Shown: positions 26,754 through 34,960 of the stretch, piece after piece
Layout of the letters: every line of letters starts with the position of its first letter
Position numbering within the stretch: position 1 is the first letter of the stretch
Source of the DNA: KK5 sp034043675
GTDB taxonomy: Bacteria > Pseudomonadota > Gammaproteobacteria > Burkholderiales > Burkholderiaceae_C
Direction: 5' to 3'
Assembly (NCBI RefSeq): GCF_034043675.1
Contig: NZ_JAXCLA010000004.1
Span: forward strand, 736,930-800,929
DNA length: 64,000 bases
The notes under the pieces: generated by a model
Told to the model about the DNA's origin: nothing
Seen by the model: only the letters and a program-made list of their open reading frames with translations
The model's database searches: none
Program-made: the position numbers and the translations under genes

Positions 26754-27970
26754 GACAGCAACTCGCTGAACGGAATGAAGTCGACCGCGTCGCCCACGGC
26801 GACCGGCTGGCCGGCCGGCAGATCGACCAGGCCATCGCCCCAGACGGCCGAGGTCAGCACGCCGGAGCTTTGATTGGGGAACAGCTCCAACCCGCCGCCC
26901 TCGCCCAGCCGCGTGCGCAGGAACTCGCGCCGCCGGTCCGGCTTGGGCCAGGCGAAATCGGCGCGCAGCCGGTAGCGCTTGGGCACCAGCGCGGCAGCGC
27001 CCTGCAGGCGCAGGATCACAGGCCGCACCAGCATCAGGAAGGTGACGAAGCTGGACACCGGGTTGCCGGGCAGGCCGATGAAGAAAGCCTCGGCGACCTG
27101 ACCGAAGGCCAGCGGCTTGCCGGGCTTCAGCGCGATCTGCCAGAGGTCCAGCCGGCCCTCGGCCTGCACCGCAGGACGCAGATGGTCTTCCTCGCCGACC
27201 GAGACGCCGCCGCTGGTGATGATCAGGTCAGCGCGGGCGGCAGCCTCGCGCAGCGCGGCGCGGGTGGCATCGAGCCGGTCGGGCACGATGCCCAGGTCCA
27301 CCACCTCGCAGCCCAGAGCCTGCAGCAGGCCGCGCAAGGTGAAGCGGTTGGAGTTGTAGATCGCGCCGGGCTTCAGCGGCTCGCCGGGCATCACCAGCTC
27401 GTCGCCGGTGGAGAACAGCGCGACGCGCGGCCGCTTAGCCACCTGCAGCGAGGCGGCACCGACCGAAGCGGCAAGGCCCAGCGAGGCGGCGTTCAGCCGC
27501 GCGCCGGCAGCCAGCACCCTCGAGCCCTGCTGCACGTCCTCGCCACGGCGGCGGATGTGCTGGCCGACCGGCACGTCGGCATTGACGCGCACGCTGCCAC
27601 CGTCCACGGCCTCGCACTGCTCCTGCATCACGACCGTATCGGCACCCTGCGGGATCTGCGCGCCGGTGAAGATGCGCGCGGCCGTGCCCGGCTGCAGCAC
27701 CGTGCCGACGACGCCGGCCGGCACGCGCTGCGAGATCGGCAGCACGGTGCCCGGCGCCGGCACGTCGGCGGCGCGCAGCGCGTAGCCGTCCATCGCGGTG
27801 TTGTCGGCGGGTGGTACGTCGAGCTGCGAAACGACATCGGCAGCCAGCACGCGGCCCAGCGCATCGAAGGTCGAGACGCTCTCGCTGCGGCCCAGCGGCG
27901 AGACGGCGGCAAGCAGGCGCGCCAGCGCCTCGTCGAGGCTTTGCAGCGGCGCGCGCTTGGCTTCAGACAT
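26750..27970 (-). CDS. moeA: Molybdopterin molybdenumtransferase MoeA
   Basis: Inserts molybdate into adenylated molybdopterin. The 406 residues show MoeA signatures: DNTAMDGYALRAADV, GAQIPQGADTVVMQEQ, and RRRGEDVQQGSRVLAAG. Also seen are the MoCF-fold motifs IITSGGVSVGEEDH and FGQVAEAFFIGLPGNPVSSF. The C-terminal domain is complete. Its start overlaps the thrC stop by 8 bases and its end overlaps moaD by 4 bases, so alaA-hom-thrC-moeA-moaD form one minus-strand unit. Confidence 0.96.
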   Translation of the reverse strand: MSEAKRAPLQSLDEALARLLAAVSPLGRSESVSTFDALGRVLAADVVSQLDVPPADNTAMDGYALRAADVPAPGTVLPISQRVPAGVVGTVLQPGTAARIFTGAQIPQGADTVVMQEQCEAVDGGSVRVNADVPVGQHIRRRGEDVQQGSRVLAAGARLNAASLGLAASVGAASLQVAKRPRVALFSTGDELVMPGEPLKPGAIYNSNRFTLRGLLQALGCEVVDLGIVPDRLDATRAALREAAARADLIITSGGVSVGEEDHLRPAVQAEGRLDLWQIALKPGKPLAFGQVAEAFFIGLPGNPVSSFVTFLMLVRPVILRLQGAAALVPKRYRLRADFAWPKPDRRREFLRTRLGEGGGLELFPNQSSGVLTSAVWGDGLVDLPAGQPVAVGDAVDFIPFSELLS

Positions 27971-29354
27971 GGGTTTCGATGAAGGTCTTGACCGCCTGCA
28001 CGTCGACCGGCAGCACCGTCACCCGCTTGGGCAGCGCTTCGATGTTTTCCAGACCGGCCGGCCGCGGCGGCTCGATGCCCAGCGCTTCGACGATGGTGGC
28101 GGCGAACTTGGCGGGCAGTGCGGTCTCCAGCACGATCATGGTAACGGCAGGATCGCGCCGCTGCTGGGCCACCTTCAGGCCGTCGGCGGTGTGCGTGTCG
28201 ATCAACTGGCCGTAGTTTTCGCGGCACGAGCGAATCGTGGCAAGGCGGTCCGCATGGGTGCTGGAACCGGACTGGAAGCCGAAGCGCTGGATGCGCGCGA
28301 ATTCCTCGTCGCTCAGCTTGAACTCGGTGCCGCCGAACAGCGCCTTGACCCGCGCGCCGTCACGGCCCAGCAGATCGAACACGAAGCGCTCGAAGTTGCT
28401 GGCCTTGGAGATGTCCATCGACGGGCTCGATGTCTCATAGGTGTCGGCCGCACCGCGCACGCGGTAGGCACCGCTGCGGAAGAACTCGTCGAGCACGTCG
28501 TTCTCGTTCGTGGCGACGACCAGCTTGTCGATCGGCAGGCCCATCATCCGCGCCACATGCCCGGCGCAAACGTTGCCGAAGTTGCCGGACGGCACGGTGA
28601 AGCTGACCTTCTCCTCGTTCGTCTTCGTCGCCTGCAGGTAGCCGGCGAAGTAGTAGACGACCTGGGCCAGCAAGCGCGCCCAGTTGATCGAATTGACGGT
28701 GCCGATCTTGTGGCGGCGCTTGAAGTCGAGGTCGTTCGAGACGGCCTTGACGATGTCCTGGCAGTCGTCGAACACGCCGGTGACGGCGATGTTGTGGATG
28801 TTCGCGTCCTGCAGGCTGAACATCTGCGCCTGCTGGAACGGGCTCATGCGGCCGTGCGGGCTCAGCATGAACACGTTCACGCCGGCCTTGCCGCGCATCG
28901 CGTACTCGGCCGCGCTGCCGGTGTCGCCAGAGGTGGCGCCGAGGATGTTCAAGGTCTCGCCGCGGCGCTTCAGCTCGTACTCGAACAGACCGCCGAGCAG
29001 TTGCATCGCCATGTCCTTGAAGGCCAGGGTCGGGCCGTTGGACAGGGCTTCCAGCGCAAGGCCCGGCTCCAGCGGCTTCAGCGGCGTGATCTCGGGCGTA
29101 CCGAACACCTCTTGCGTGTAGGTGCGGCGCAGCAGCGCGCGCAGATCCTCGGCCGGGATGTCGTCGATGTAGAGGCTGAGGATCTCGAAGGCCAGGTCGG
29201 CGTAGGACAGGCCGCGCCACTTCGTCAAGGTGGCGTCGTCGACCTGCGGGTAGCTGACGGGCAGGTACAGGCCGCCGTCGGGCGCGAGGCCTTCGAGCAG
29301 GATTTCGCAGAAGCGGCGTTCGGTCTTGTCGCCGCGGGTGCTGATGTAGCGCAT
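27963..29354 (-). CDS. thrC: Threonine synthase
   Basis: PLP enzyme converting O-phosphohomoserine to threonine, last step of the pathway. The 463 residues start MRYISTRGDKTERRFCEILL and show the PLP lysine in GPTLAFKDMAMQLL. They also show ATSGDTGSAAEYAM and the phosphate-binding FTVPSGNFGN. Length fits the proteobacterial long-form (yeast-like) type. It lies 4 bases after hom and overlaps moeA by 8 bases. Confidence 0.97.
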   Translation of the reverse strand: MRYISTRGDKTERRFCEILLEGLAPDGGLYLPVSYPQVDDATLTKWRGLSYADLAFEILSLYIDDIPAEDLRALLRRTYTQEVFGTPEITPLKPLEPGLALEALSNGPTLAFKDMAMQLLGGLFEYELKRRGETLNILGATSGDTGSAAEYAMRGKAGVNVFMLSPHGRMSPFQQAQMFSLQDANIHNIAVTGVFDDCQDIVKAVSNDLDFKRRHKIGTVNSINWARLLAQVVYYFAGYLQATKTNEEKVSFTVPSGNFGNVCAGHVARMMGLPIDKLVVATNENDVLDEFFRSGAYRVRGAADTYETSSPSMDISKASNFERFVFDLLGRDGARVKALFGGTEFKLSDEEFARIQRFGFQSGSSTHADRLATIRSCRENYGQLIDTHTADGLKVAQQRRDPAVTMIVLETALPAKFAATIVEALGIEPPRPAGLENIEALPKRVTVLPVDVQAVKTFIETHV

Positions 29355-29358
29355 GTCG

Positions 29359-30669
29359 TCAGGCCAGCTCTTCCTTGCGGATCCGCACGATGGGCGCGAG
29401 CACGGTGTCCAGCGCCTGCATCTGCACGAGGGCGGTGTTCATGCGGCCTTCGGTCGTTTCGTGGGTCAGGATCACCAGGTCGGTCTGGCTCTCGCCCTCG
29501 GCGGCCTCGCGCTGCAGCATCGCGTCGATCGAGATGTCGTTCTCGGCCAGCAAGGTGGTCACCTTGGACAGCACGCCCGCCCGGTCGGCGACGCGCAGGC
29601 GCAGGTAGAACGAGGTGTGTACCTCGGCCATCGGCAGGATCGGTGTGCTGCTGATCGCATCGGGCTGGAAGGCCAGATGCGGCACACGGTGGTCAGGATC
29701 GGCCGTGGCCAGACGGGTGATGTCGACCAGGTCGGCGATCACGGCCGAGGCGGTCGGCTCGGCGCCCGCGCCCTTGCCGTAGTACAGCGTCGTGCCTACG
29801 GCATCGCCCTGCACGACGACGGCGTTCATCGCACCCTCGACGTTGGCGATCAGCCGGGTCGTGGGGATCAGCGTGGGGTGCACGCGCAGCTCGATGCCCT
29901 TCTCGCGCCGGCGCGTGATGCCCAGCAGCTTGATGCGGTAGCCGAGTTGCTCGGCGTACTTGATGTCGGTGGCCTGCAGCTGCGTGATGCCCTCGACGTG
30001 TGCCTTGTCGAACTGCACCGGGATGCCGAAAGCCAGCGCGCTCATCAGCGTGGCCTTGTGGGCGGCGTCCACGCCTTCGATGTCGAAGGTCGGGTCGGCC
30101 TCGGCATAGCCCAGGCGCTGGGCTTCCTTCAGCACGGTGCCGAAGTCCAGGCCCTTGCTGCGCATCTCCGACAGGATGAAGTTGGTCGTGCCGTTGATGA
30201 TGCCGGCCGCCCATTCGATGCGGTTGGCCGCCAGGCCTTCGCGCAGCGCCTTGATGATCGGGATGCCGCCGGCCACGGCAGCTTCAAAAGCAACGACGAC
30301 GCCCTTCTCGCGCGCAGCGGCGAAGATCTCGGTGCCGTGCACGGCCAGCAGCGCCTTGTTCGCGGTGACCACGTGCTTGCCGGCGGCGATCGCCTCCAGC
30401 ACCAGCGTCTTGGCAATGCCGTAGCCGCCGATCAGCTCGACGACGATGTCGATCTCGGGGTTCGCGATCACTTGGCGGGCATCGGAAACGACGGGCACGC
30501 CGTCGCCGACGATGCTCTTCGCGCGCTCGGAGTTCAGGTCGGCGACCATCGCAATCTCGATGCCGCGGCCGGCGCGGCCCTTGATTTCTTCCTGGTTCCG
30601 GCGCAGCACTTCGAAGGTGCCGCCGCCGACGGTGCCGATGCCCAGCAGGCCGACTTTGATCGCGTTCAT
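29359..30669 (-). CDS. hom: Homoserine dehydrogenase
   Basis: NAD(P)-dependent reduction of aspartate semialdehyde to homoserine. The 436 residues have the Rossmann motif VGLLGIGTVGGGTFEVL, the catalytic-domain signature EAVAGGIPIIKALREGL and GIINGTTNFIL. A C-terminal ACT domain (YLRLRVADRAGVLSKVTTLL, about 350-430) should mediate threonine feedback inhibition. A 27-base gap separates it from the upstream aminotransferase; thrC follows after 4 bases. Confidence 0.97.
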   Translation of the reverse strand: MNAIKVGLLGIGTVGGGTFEVLRRNQEEIKGRAGRGIEIAMVADLNSERAKSIVGDGVPVVSDARQVIANPEIDIVVELIGGYGIAKTLVLEAIAAGKHVVTANKALLAVHGTEIFAAAREKGVVVAFEAAVAGGIPIIKALREGLAANRIEWAAGIINGTTNFILSEMRSKGLDFGTVLKEAQRLGYAEADPTFDIEGVDAAHKATLMSALAFGIPVQFDKAHVEGITQLQATDIKYAEQLGYRIKLLGITRRREKGIELRVHPTLIPTTRLIANVEGAMNAVVVQGDAVGTTLYYGKGAGAEPTASAVIADLVDITRLATADPDHRVPHLAFQPDAISSTPILPMAEVHTSFYLRLRVADRAGVLSKVTTLLAENDISIDAMLQREAAEGESQTDLVILTHETTEGRMNTALVQMQALDTVLAPIVRIRKEELA

Positions 30670-30696
30670 GGGAATTCTCTTGGGTTCAGTGGAGGG

Positions 30697-31923
30697 TCAA
30701 CGGCTGTGGCGCTTGCGGTAGTGCGACAGGAAGCGTTCGATGCGGCCGATCGCCTCGGTGAGGTCGTCGGAGTTGGGCAGGAACACGAGCCGGAAGTGAT
30801 CGGGGGCCTTCCAGTTGAAGCCCGTCCCCTGGACGATCAGCACCTTTTCCTCGGCCAGCAGCTCATAGGCGAACTGCTGGTCGTCCTCGATCGGGTAGAT
30901 CTTGGGGTCCAGGCGGGGGAACATGTAGAGCGCCGCTTTCGGCTTGACGACGCTGACGCCGGGGATCTGCGTCAGCAGCTCGTAGGCAAGATCGCGCTGG
31001 CGGCACAGGCGGCCGGTCGGCGCGACCAGGTCCTTGATGCTTTGATAGCCGCCCAGCGCCGTCTGGATCGCGAGCTGGCCCGGCGTGTTCGAGCACAGGC
31101 GCAGCGAGGCCAGCATGTTCAGGCCCTCGATGTAGTCGCGGGCGTGGCGCTTCTCGCCGGAGACGATCATCCAGCCGGCGCGGTAGCCGCAGGAGCGGTA
31201 GTTCTTCGACAGGCCGTTGAAGGTGATGAACAGCACGTCGTCGGCCAGAGAGGCCATGCTGGTGTGGACGTTGCCGTCGTACAGCGTCTTGTCGTAGATC
31301 TCGTCGGCAAAGACGATCAGCTGATGCTGGCGGGCCAGCTCGATGATTTCCAGCAGCAGCGGCGTCGGATACAGCGCGCCGGTTGGGTTGTTCGGATTGC
31401 AGACCATGATGCCGCGGGTGCGCGGCGTGATCTTGGCGCGGATGTCCTCGATGTCCGGGAGCCAGCCCGATTCCTCGTCGCAGACGTAGTGCACCGGGCG
31501 GCCGCCCGACAGGCCGACGACGGCGGTGTAGAGCGGGAAATCCGGTGCCGGGATCAGGATCTCGTCGCCGTCGTTGACCAGCGCGTTGATCGCCATCTGG
31601 ATCAGCTCGGACGCGCCATTGCCGAGGTAGACGTCATCGACGCTGACGCCCTTGATGCCCTTTTCCTGGCAGTAGTGGACGACCGCCTTGCGCGGGGCAA
31701 ACAGGCCCTTGGAATCGGTGTAGCCGGCCGCACTTGGCAGATTACGGATCATGTCCTGCACAATCTCGTCCGGCGGCTCCAGCCCGAACACGGCGACGTT
31801 GCCGATGTTCAGCTTGATGATCTTCTGGCCCTCTTCTTCCATCGCTCGCGCCTTGTCGAGCACGGGTCCACGGATGTCGTAGGAGACATTGGCCAGCTTG
31901 CTGGACTTGGCGATCGGCTTCAA
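30697..31923 (-). CDS. alaA: PLP-dependent aminotransferase (AlaA-type)
   Basis: Class I/II aminotransferase, likely making alanine from pyruvate and glutamate. The 408 residues start at TTG 31923 (LKPIAKSSKLANVSYDIRGP), with CCAGGAGCC immediately upstream. No ATG is available before the conserved N-terminus. Motifs: VFGLEPPDEIVQDMI, VCNPNNPTGALYPT, VFADEIYDKTLYDG and the PLP lysine in TFNGLSKNYRSCGYRAGW. First gene of the alaA-hom-thrC-moeA-moaD run. An unrelated aspartate aminotransferase role is possible, but AlaA-like proteins are the ones found beside hom in this order. Confidence 0.92.
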   Translation of the reverse strand: MKPIAKSSKLANVSYDIRGPVLDKARAMEEEGQKIIKLNIGNVAVFGLEPPDEIVQDMIRNLPSAAGYTDSKGLFAPRKAVVHYCQEKGIKGVSVDDVYLGNGASELIQMAINALVNDGDEILIPAPDFPLYTAVVGLSGGRPVHYVCDEESGWLPDIEDIRAKITPRTRGIMVCNPNNPTGALYPTPLLLEIIELARQHQLIVFADEIYDKTLYDGNVHTSMASLADDVLFITFNGLSKNYRSCGYRAGWMIVSGEKRHARDYIEGLNMLASLRLCSNTPGQLAIQTALGGYQSIKDLVAPTGRLCRQRDLAYELLTQIPGVSVVKPKAALYMFPRLDPKIYPIEDDQQFAYELLAEEKVLIVQGTGFNWKAPDHFRLVFLPNSDDLTEAIGRIERFLSHYRKRHSR

Positions 31924-32025
31924 GAAACGGCTCCTGGCTGGAAAACAATCGGGCCTGGAATTTAAACACAGGGTTTGCCAGCAATTTCCGCAGCGGCGCG
32001 AAGCCTGTCTTCTCAAAAAATCAAG

Positions 32026-32403
32026 ATGAAGTTTCAACTCGATGAGCCGCAGGGCGGCAACAGCATTTCCCGGCACGACGGGCAGACCGTCTGGGTCAAC
32101 GGCGAGGCCCACGGCGAAAGCCTGCTCGTGCCCTGGCGCGGTGAAGTCCAGCACTGGCCGGTGAAACGCTTCGACGAACTCAGCGAGGAGCATTTCCAGC
32201 AGATCCTGGCCTTGAAGCCTGAACTGGTGATCTTCGGCAGCGGCGCGCGGATCCGTTTCGCGCGGCCGGCGCTGTACCGCAGCCTGATCGCGGCGCGCAT
32301 CGGCGTGGAGACGATGGACCTGGCGGCGGCCTGTCGCACCTACAACGTGCTGGCCAGCGAAGGCCGTGCGGTGCTCGCCGCTTTGTTGCTGGAATGTGAA
32401 TGA
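32026..32403 (+). CDS. Mth938-like domain protein
   Basis: A 125-residue protein beginning MKFQLDEPQGGNSISRHDGQ with the Mth938/NDUFAF3-like fold: LVIFGSGARIRF in the middle and MDLAAACRTYNVLASEGRAV at the C-terminus. Mitochondrial relatives assist complex I assembly; bacterial ones have no agreed role. ATG 32026 was preferred over an upstream in-frame ATG at 31975 because family proteins start here. It is divergent from alaA; bcp follows 120 bases on. Confidence 0.83.
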   Translation: MKFQLDEPQGGNSISRHDGQTVWVNGEAHGESLLVPWRGEVQHWPVKRFDELSEEHFQQILALKPELVIFGSGARIRFARPALYRSLIAARIGVETMDLAAACRTYNVLASEGRAVLAALLLECE

Positions 32404-32461
32404 AGCAAGGGCTGCCGGGGCTATACGCCTTACCCAAGAGGCATATGACCGCTGTTCAACG

Positions 32462-32467
32462 TATAAT
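32462..32467 (+). promoter_or_regulatory. Candidate -10 box upstream of bcp
   Basis: A perfect TATAAT lies 56 bases before the bcp ATG. The hexamer 17 bases upstream is not a recognisable -35, so this may be an extended or activator-dependent promoter. It sits in an AT-richer stretch than the surrounding coding sequence. Confidence 0.4.
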
Positions 32468-32523
32468 TGCTGGCTATTGCTTACCGGGGTATCCCGGTCA
32501 CAACATATCGAACCGAACGACAC

Positions 32524-33003
32524 ATGACGCCAGCGCTCAACAAACCCCTCCCGGAAATTGAAGCCCTCGCAACCAGCGGCGTGAAGTTCACGCCCAGTAC
32601 TTACCTCGGCCGCGCCGTGGTCCTGTATTTTTACCCCAAGGACAACACGCCCGGCTGCACCACCGAGGCCATGCAGTTCCGCGATCACCACAAGGAATTC
32701 GTCAAGGCCGGCGCTGTCGTCCTGGGCGTCTCGCGCGACAACATGGCTTCGCACGACAAGTTCAAGCAGAACCTCGAACTGCCGTTCGACCTGATCGCCG
32801 ACACCGAAGAGAAGCTGTGCCACATGTTCGGCGTCGTCAAGAACAAGATCATGTACGGTAAGAAGGTCAAGGGCATCGAGCGCTCGACCTTCCTGATCGA
32901 CGCCAGCGGCGTGCTGCGCGAGGAATGGCGCGGCATCAAGGTCGCCGGCCATGTCGACGACGTGCTGAAAGCCGTCAAGGGTCTGCAGAAGGCTGCTGCC
33001 TGA
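32524..33003 (+). CDS. bcp: Thiol peroxidase of the Bcp/PrxQ family
   Basis: A 159-residue peroxiredoxin that reduces peroxides. The peroxidatic cysteine is in KDNTPGCTTEAMQFRDH. The resolving cysteine often found five residues later is a methionine here, so this is a 1-Cys type or uses the other cysteine (EEKLCHMFGV). Start is ATG 32524; the preceding 19 codons of open frame look non-coding. It is followed by an intrinsic terminator at 33097-33124. Confidence 0.95.
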   Translation: MTPALNKPLPEIEALATSGVKFTPSTYLGRAVVLYFYPKDNTPGCTTEAMQFRDHHKEFVKAGAVVLGVSRDNMASHDKFKQNLELPFDLIADTEEKLCHMFGVVKNKIMYGKKVKGIERSTFLIDASGVLREEWRGIKVAGHVDDVLKAVKGLQKAAA

Positions 33004-33096
33004 TTCCGGAAAAGCGACTTCTGCGGTGTGCATAATGGGCTCATGCCCGAACCCGTAGAAGTTCGTTGTTTCGTCCGCAGCAGCCCAGCATTCCGA

Positions 33097-33124
33097 AGCC
33101 GCACAGGTGACTGTGCGGCTTTTT
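33097..33124 (+). terminator. Intrinsic terminator between bcp and phoH
   Basis: Perfect 10-base stem AGCCGCACAG / CTGTGCGGCT with a GTGA loop, followed by a short T run (the stem's last T plus TTTT, then GC). It could end the bcp transcript or a short RNA starting near 33040. Confidence 0.8.
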
Positions 33125-33189
33125 GCTTTCCGGCGGGCGGGGTTCGCGAACCGGGAGTCGGGTGCCCGTTCTAGACCGCCACGCCACAC

Positions 33190-34905
33190 ATGCCACTGCC
33201 CAAAGCCCCGACCAAGCGCGCAAGCCGCCTCGAAGCCTCCGCATTTGAAACCACGCTGGCACTGAGCAAGCCGGCAGCCCCCCGCAAGGCGCCAGTCGCC
33301 GCAGCCGAGTCGCCCCCGGTGGCCGCTGCTGCGGTCGAGCCGGTGCAACACCCTGCCCCCGTGCTGAAGCTGGCGCCGAAGACCGTGCCTGCGCTGTTCA
33401 CACCCGCGACGGCAAAGCCCGAAGCCGCGGCACCGGCCGCCGCATCGCCCAAGCTGGTCGCCAAGCCTGCCGCCAAAACGAAGACGCCCCGCAAGAACGG
33501 CAGCGCCGCCATCAAGCTCTTCGTGCTCGACACCAACGTGCTGATGCACGACCCGACCAGCCTGTTCCGCTTCGAAGAGCATGACATCTACCTGCCGATG
33601 ATCACGCTCGAGGAACTCGACGGCCACAAGAAGGGCATGACCGAGGTCTCGCGCAACGTCCGCCAGGTCAGCCGCGAACTGGACGCCCTGGCCGCCACAC
33701 TGAAGCAGAGCACCGTCGAGGAAATGGCCAAGGGCCTCGCCTTGGACGGCACCGGCCACAGGGAGGCCGGCGGCAAGCTGTTCTTCCAGACCCAGCTGGT
33801 CGATGCGCCGCTGCCCGTCGGCCTGCCGCAGGGCAAGGCAGACAACCAGATCCTCGCCGTCGTCCAGGCGCTGAAGCTGAAGGAGCCCTCGCGCGAAGTG
33901 GTGCTGGTGTCCAAGGACATCAATATGCGCATCAAGGCCCGCGCACTGGGCCTGCCTGCCGAGGACTACCGCAACGACAAGACGCTGGAAGACAGCGACC
34001 TGCTCTACACCGGCGTCCAGGCCCTGCCCAACGACTTCTGGGAGCGCCACGGCAAGACGATGGAGAGCTGGCAGCAGGGCGGCGTCACCTACTACCGCAT
34101 CAGCGGTCCGCTGGTGCCCTCGCTGCTGATCAACGAGATGATCTACCTGGAGGCGCCCGGCGCCACGCCGCTGTACGCCAAGGTGCTGGAGATCACCGGC
34201 AAGACCGCGGTGCTGCGCACGCTGAAGGACTACGGCAACCAGAAGCACTCGGTGTGGGGCGTCACGGCCCGCAACCGCGAGCAGAACTTCGCGCTGAACC
34301 TGCTGATGGACCCGGACTGCGACTTCGTCACGCTGACCGGCACGGCCGGCACCGGCAAGACGCTGATGACCCTGGCCGCGGGCCTCGCCCAGGTGATGGA
34401 CGACCGCCGCTACTCCGAGATCATCGTCACCCGCGTGACCGTACCCGTCGGCGAGGACATCGGCTTCCTGCCCGGCACCGAGGAAGAGAAGATGGGCCCC
34501 TGGATGGGCGCGCTGGACGACAACCTCGAGGTCCTCGCCCGTGGCGACAACTCGGCCGGCGACTGGGGCCGCGCCGCGACGAACGAGCTGGTGCGCAGCA
34601 AGATCAAGATCAAGAGCCTGAACTTCATGCGCGGCCGCACCTTCCTGAACAAGTACGTGATCATCGACGAGGCGCAGAACCTGACGCCCAAGCAGATGAA
34701 GACCTTGATCACCCGCGCCGGCCCCGGCACGAAGATCGTCTGCCTCGGCAACCTCGCGCAGATCGACACGCCCTATCTCACGGAAGGCAGTTCGGGCCTC
34801 ACTTACGCGGTGGACAAGTTCAAGGGCTGGGCGCACAGCGGCCACATCACGCTGGCGCGCGGCGAGCGCTCGCGGCTGGCGGATTTCGCTTCCGACGTGC
34901 TCTGA
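33190..34905 (+). CDS. phoH: PhoH family protein with N-terminal PIN domain
   Basis: A 571-residue protein: a disordered Ala/Pro/Lys-rich N-terminus (about 1-105), a PIN-like RNase domain (about 107-245, starting LFVLDTNVLMHDPTSLFRF), and a PhoH ATPase (about 355-571). The ATPase has Walker A GTAGTGKTLMTLAAG and Walker B VIIDEAQNLTPKQMK. This PIN-PhoH arrangement (PhoH2/YlaK-like) is linked with RNA unwinding and cleavage in other bacteria. A bidirectional terminator follows. Confidence 0.92.
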   Translation: MPLPKAPTKRASRLEASAFETTLALSKPAAPRKAPVAAAESPPVAAAAVEPVQHPAPVLKLAPKTVPALFTPATAKPEAAAPAAASPKLVAKPAAKTKTPRKNGSAAIKLFVLDTNVLMHDPTSLFRFEEHDIYLPMITLEELDGHKKGMTEVSRNVRQVSRELDALAATLKQSTVEEMAKGLALDGTGHREAGGKLFFQTQLVDAPLPVGLPQGKADNQILAVVQALKLKEPSREVVLVSKDINMRIKARALGLPAEDYRNDKTLEDSDLLYTGVQALPNDFWERHGKTMESWQQGGVTYYRISGPLVPSLLINEMIYLEAPGATPLYAKVLEITGKTAVLRTLKDYGNQKHSVWGVTARNREQNFALNLLMDPDCDFVTLTGTAGTGKTLMTLAAGLAQVMDDRRYSEIIVTRVTVPVGEDIGFLPGTEEEKMGPWMGALDDNLEVLARGDNSAGDWGRAATNELVRSKIKIKSLNFMRGRTFLNKYVIIDEAQNLTPKQMKTLITRAGPGTKIVCLGNLAQIDTPYLTEGSSGLTYAVDKFKGWAHSGHITLARGERSRLADFASDVL

Positions 34906-34928
34906 GCGAACCTCGCAATCGACCAAGG

Positions 34929-34950
34929 AAAGGCGCCCTCGGGCGCCTTT
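34929..34950. terminator. Bidirectional terminator between phoH and the MFS gene
   Basis: Nine-base stem AAAGGCGCC / GGCGCCTTT with a CTCG loop; T-rich sequence follows on the plus strand (cttcttt) and a short T run (TTT then CCTTGG) on the minus strand. It lies between two convergent genes. Confidence 0.8.
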
Positions 34951-34960
34951 CTTCTTTGGA

